Below, in pieces: positions 14,151 to 14,684 of a DNA stretch of 14,684 nt. Source of the stretch: Deltaproteobacteria bacterium (lineage in GTDB: Bacteria; Desulfobacterota; Desulfobaccia; Desulfobaccales; 0-14-0-80-60-11). Numbering within the stretch: position 1 is the first letter of the stretch; each line of letters starts with the position of its first letter. The notes below the pieces were generated by a model that was not told the DNA's origin, did not search any database, and saw only the letters and a program-made list of their open reading frames with translations. The position numbers and the translations under genes are program-made. The stretch is taken from assembly GCA_019308625.1 (NCBI GenBank), contig JAFDHU010000040.1, positions 1 to 14,684 on the forward strand, written 5' to 3'.

Positions 14151-14684
14151 TCAGAACCTGCCCCGCTGCAGTCCCTGGCGAAACTCATGCAGCAGCCATA
14201 ACAGGGCTTCCGCTTCGGTAAGGGGCTCCTCTCCGGTCTGCAGATGCTCCACCACCCCGGCCAGGTCCGTGACCTCCGGAGGCACGGCGGCCAGCACCGC
14301 TTGAAGGGGATGGTCCGGAGGAAACTGCCGGCGGAGCTGGTCCACCGGATGCTCCGGCCGCGGGCGCCCCCGGAGCTCCGGGAAAAAGTCGGCCAAAATG
14401 GCCAGGGCTTCCTTGAGGCGATGCTCATAGGTGTGCTCCGCCAGACACCGCTGTCGCCCCCGGGCCGCGACGCCGCACCTCTCATTGTCGTGGGCCAGAA
14501 AATAGTCAATCTTGTCCCGGGCCTCTGAGAGACTGGCGAAGGTGGCCAGCTCCTCCTCGGGCCGGAAAAACTCTGGCAACTGCAGGCGGAGGTCCACCAG
14601 TTGAAAGGCGCCGGCCGCGGCCAGGTCAAAGACCCGGGGATTGAGATAGTCGCCTTCGGGATTGATGCCGGAGTGATAAGGCGA
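14151..14684 (-). CDS. CgeB-like glycosyltransferase, C-terminal part (runs off right edge)
   Basis: The frame is open to the right edge of the window; 177 C-terminal codons are visible. Residues from the edge read SGINPEGDYLNPRVFDLAAA, then GAFQLVDLRLQLPEFF, then RDKIDYFLAHDNERCGVAARGR and HTYEHRLKEAL. This is the C-terminal part of the Glyco_trans_1_2/CgeB domain: NPRxFD for nucleotide-sugar binding, a loop with FxPxEE, then the A-x-RGR and HTYEHR helix pair. About 60 residues of extra helical sequence follow before the TGA. It is the upstream gene of the operon here and abuts the GT9 gene by a single base. The acceptor cannot be told from this part. Confidence 0.85.
   Translation of the reverse strand, partial: SPYHSGINPEGDYLNPRVFDLAAAGAFQLVDLRLQLPEFFRPEEELATFASLSEARDKIDYFLAHDNERCGVAARGRQRCLAEHTYEHRLKEALAILADFFPELRGRPRPEHPVDQLRRQFPPDHPLQAVLAAVPPEVTDLAGVVEHLQTGEEPLTEAEALLWLLHEFRQGLQRGRF

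Noticed and set aside
14150..14629. N-terminal extension of the GT9 frame up to 14629
   Set aside because: It runs through the CgeB-like gene in another phase; the Trp/Arg/Pro-rich translation is not protein-like, and the GT9 fold starts cleanly at MNILVINL (14149).

Overview
The window is GC-rich DNA of a strict anaerobe. It carries the carbon monoxide dehydrogenase and part of the methyl branch of the Wood-Ljungdahl (reductive acetyl-CoA) pathway, a large flavin/iron-sulfur NAD(P)H-ferredoxin oxidoreductase, and the end of a glycosyltransferase cluster. Gene content and protein style suggest Desulfobacterota (a former deltaproteobacterial sulfate reducer or syntroph, perhaps Desulfobacca-like). 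That placement is inference; no marker gene is present. I see no tRNA, rRNA, CRISPR array, insertion sequence or prophage gene.

Left part (1-4115, all minus strand): the N-terminal part of an ArsR-type repressor with its own promoter; then, read right to left, metV-metF (overlapping by 4 bases, ending at a strong intrinsic terminator) and cooS, a nickel CO dehydrogenase with its own downstream terminator. Several starts are better placed than the longest reading frames suggest: cooS at a GTG at 2368, metV at 4115, and the large fusion gene at 8721, each chosen by a Shine-Dalgarno match.

Middle (4116-6433): a divergent control region. A near-consensus sigma-70 promoter fires leftward into metVF and has a Rex-like (NADH/NAD+ sensor) operator on its -10/start region. 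A second promoter fires rightward into fhs (formate-tetrahydrofolate ligase). fhs ends in a 15-bp perfect hairpin followed by a classic terminator.

Right-centre (6434-11392): a structured, gene-free leader with a 14-bp perfect palindrome precedes a two-gene operon. The first gene is NuoF/HydB-like (FMN, NADH). The second is an 848-residue fusion of a NuoG-like ferredoxin region, a GltD/NfnB-like FAD-NADPH module and a C-terminal NuoE-like [2Fe-2S] domain. Together they contain the parts expected of a Sporomusa-type (Stn) electron-bifurcating transhydrogenase linking NADH, NADPH and ferredoxin, but in two polypeptides with the NuoE part fused on. No hydrogenase or formate dehydrogenase catalytic subunit is present. 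A possible 42-codon gene is translationally coupled to its end.

Right end (11401-14684, minus strand): a tightly packed operon with a CgeB-like glycosyltransferase (partial), a GT9 heptosyltransferase-like protein with a long extra C-terminal region, and two small mostly helical proteins, the last FliT-like. It ends in two tandem terminators facing the transhydrogenase operon. A flagellin-glycosylation or flagellar export role is a guess from gene style.

Working model: MetVF, Fhs and CooS handle one-carbon units and CO/CO2, and the fused transhydrogenase balances the ferredoxin, NADH and NADPH pools that these enzymes use. The Rex-like site and the palindrome before the transhydrogenase suggest redox-responsive control.
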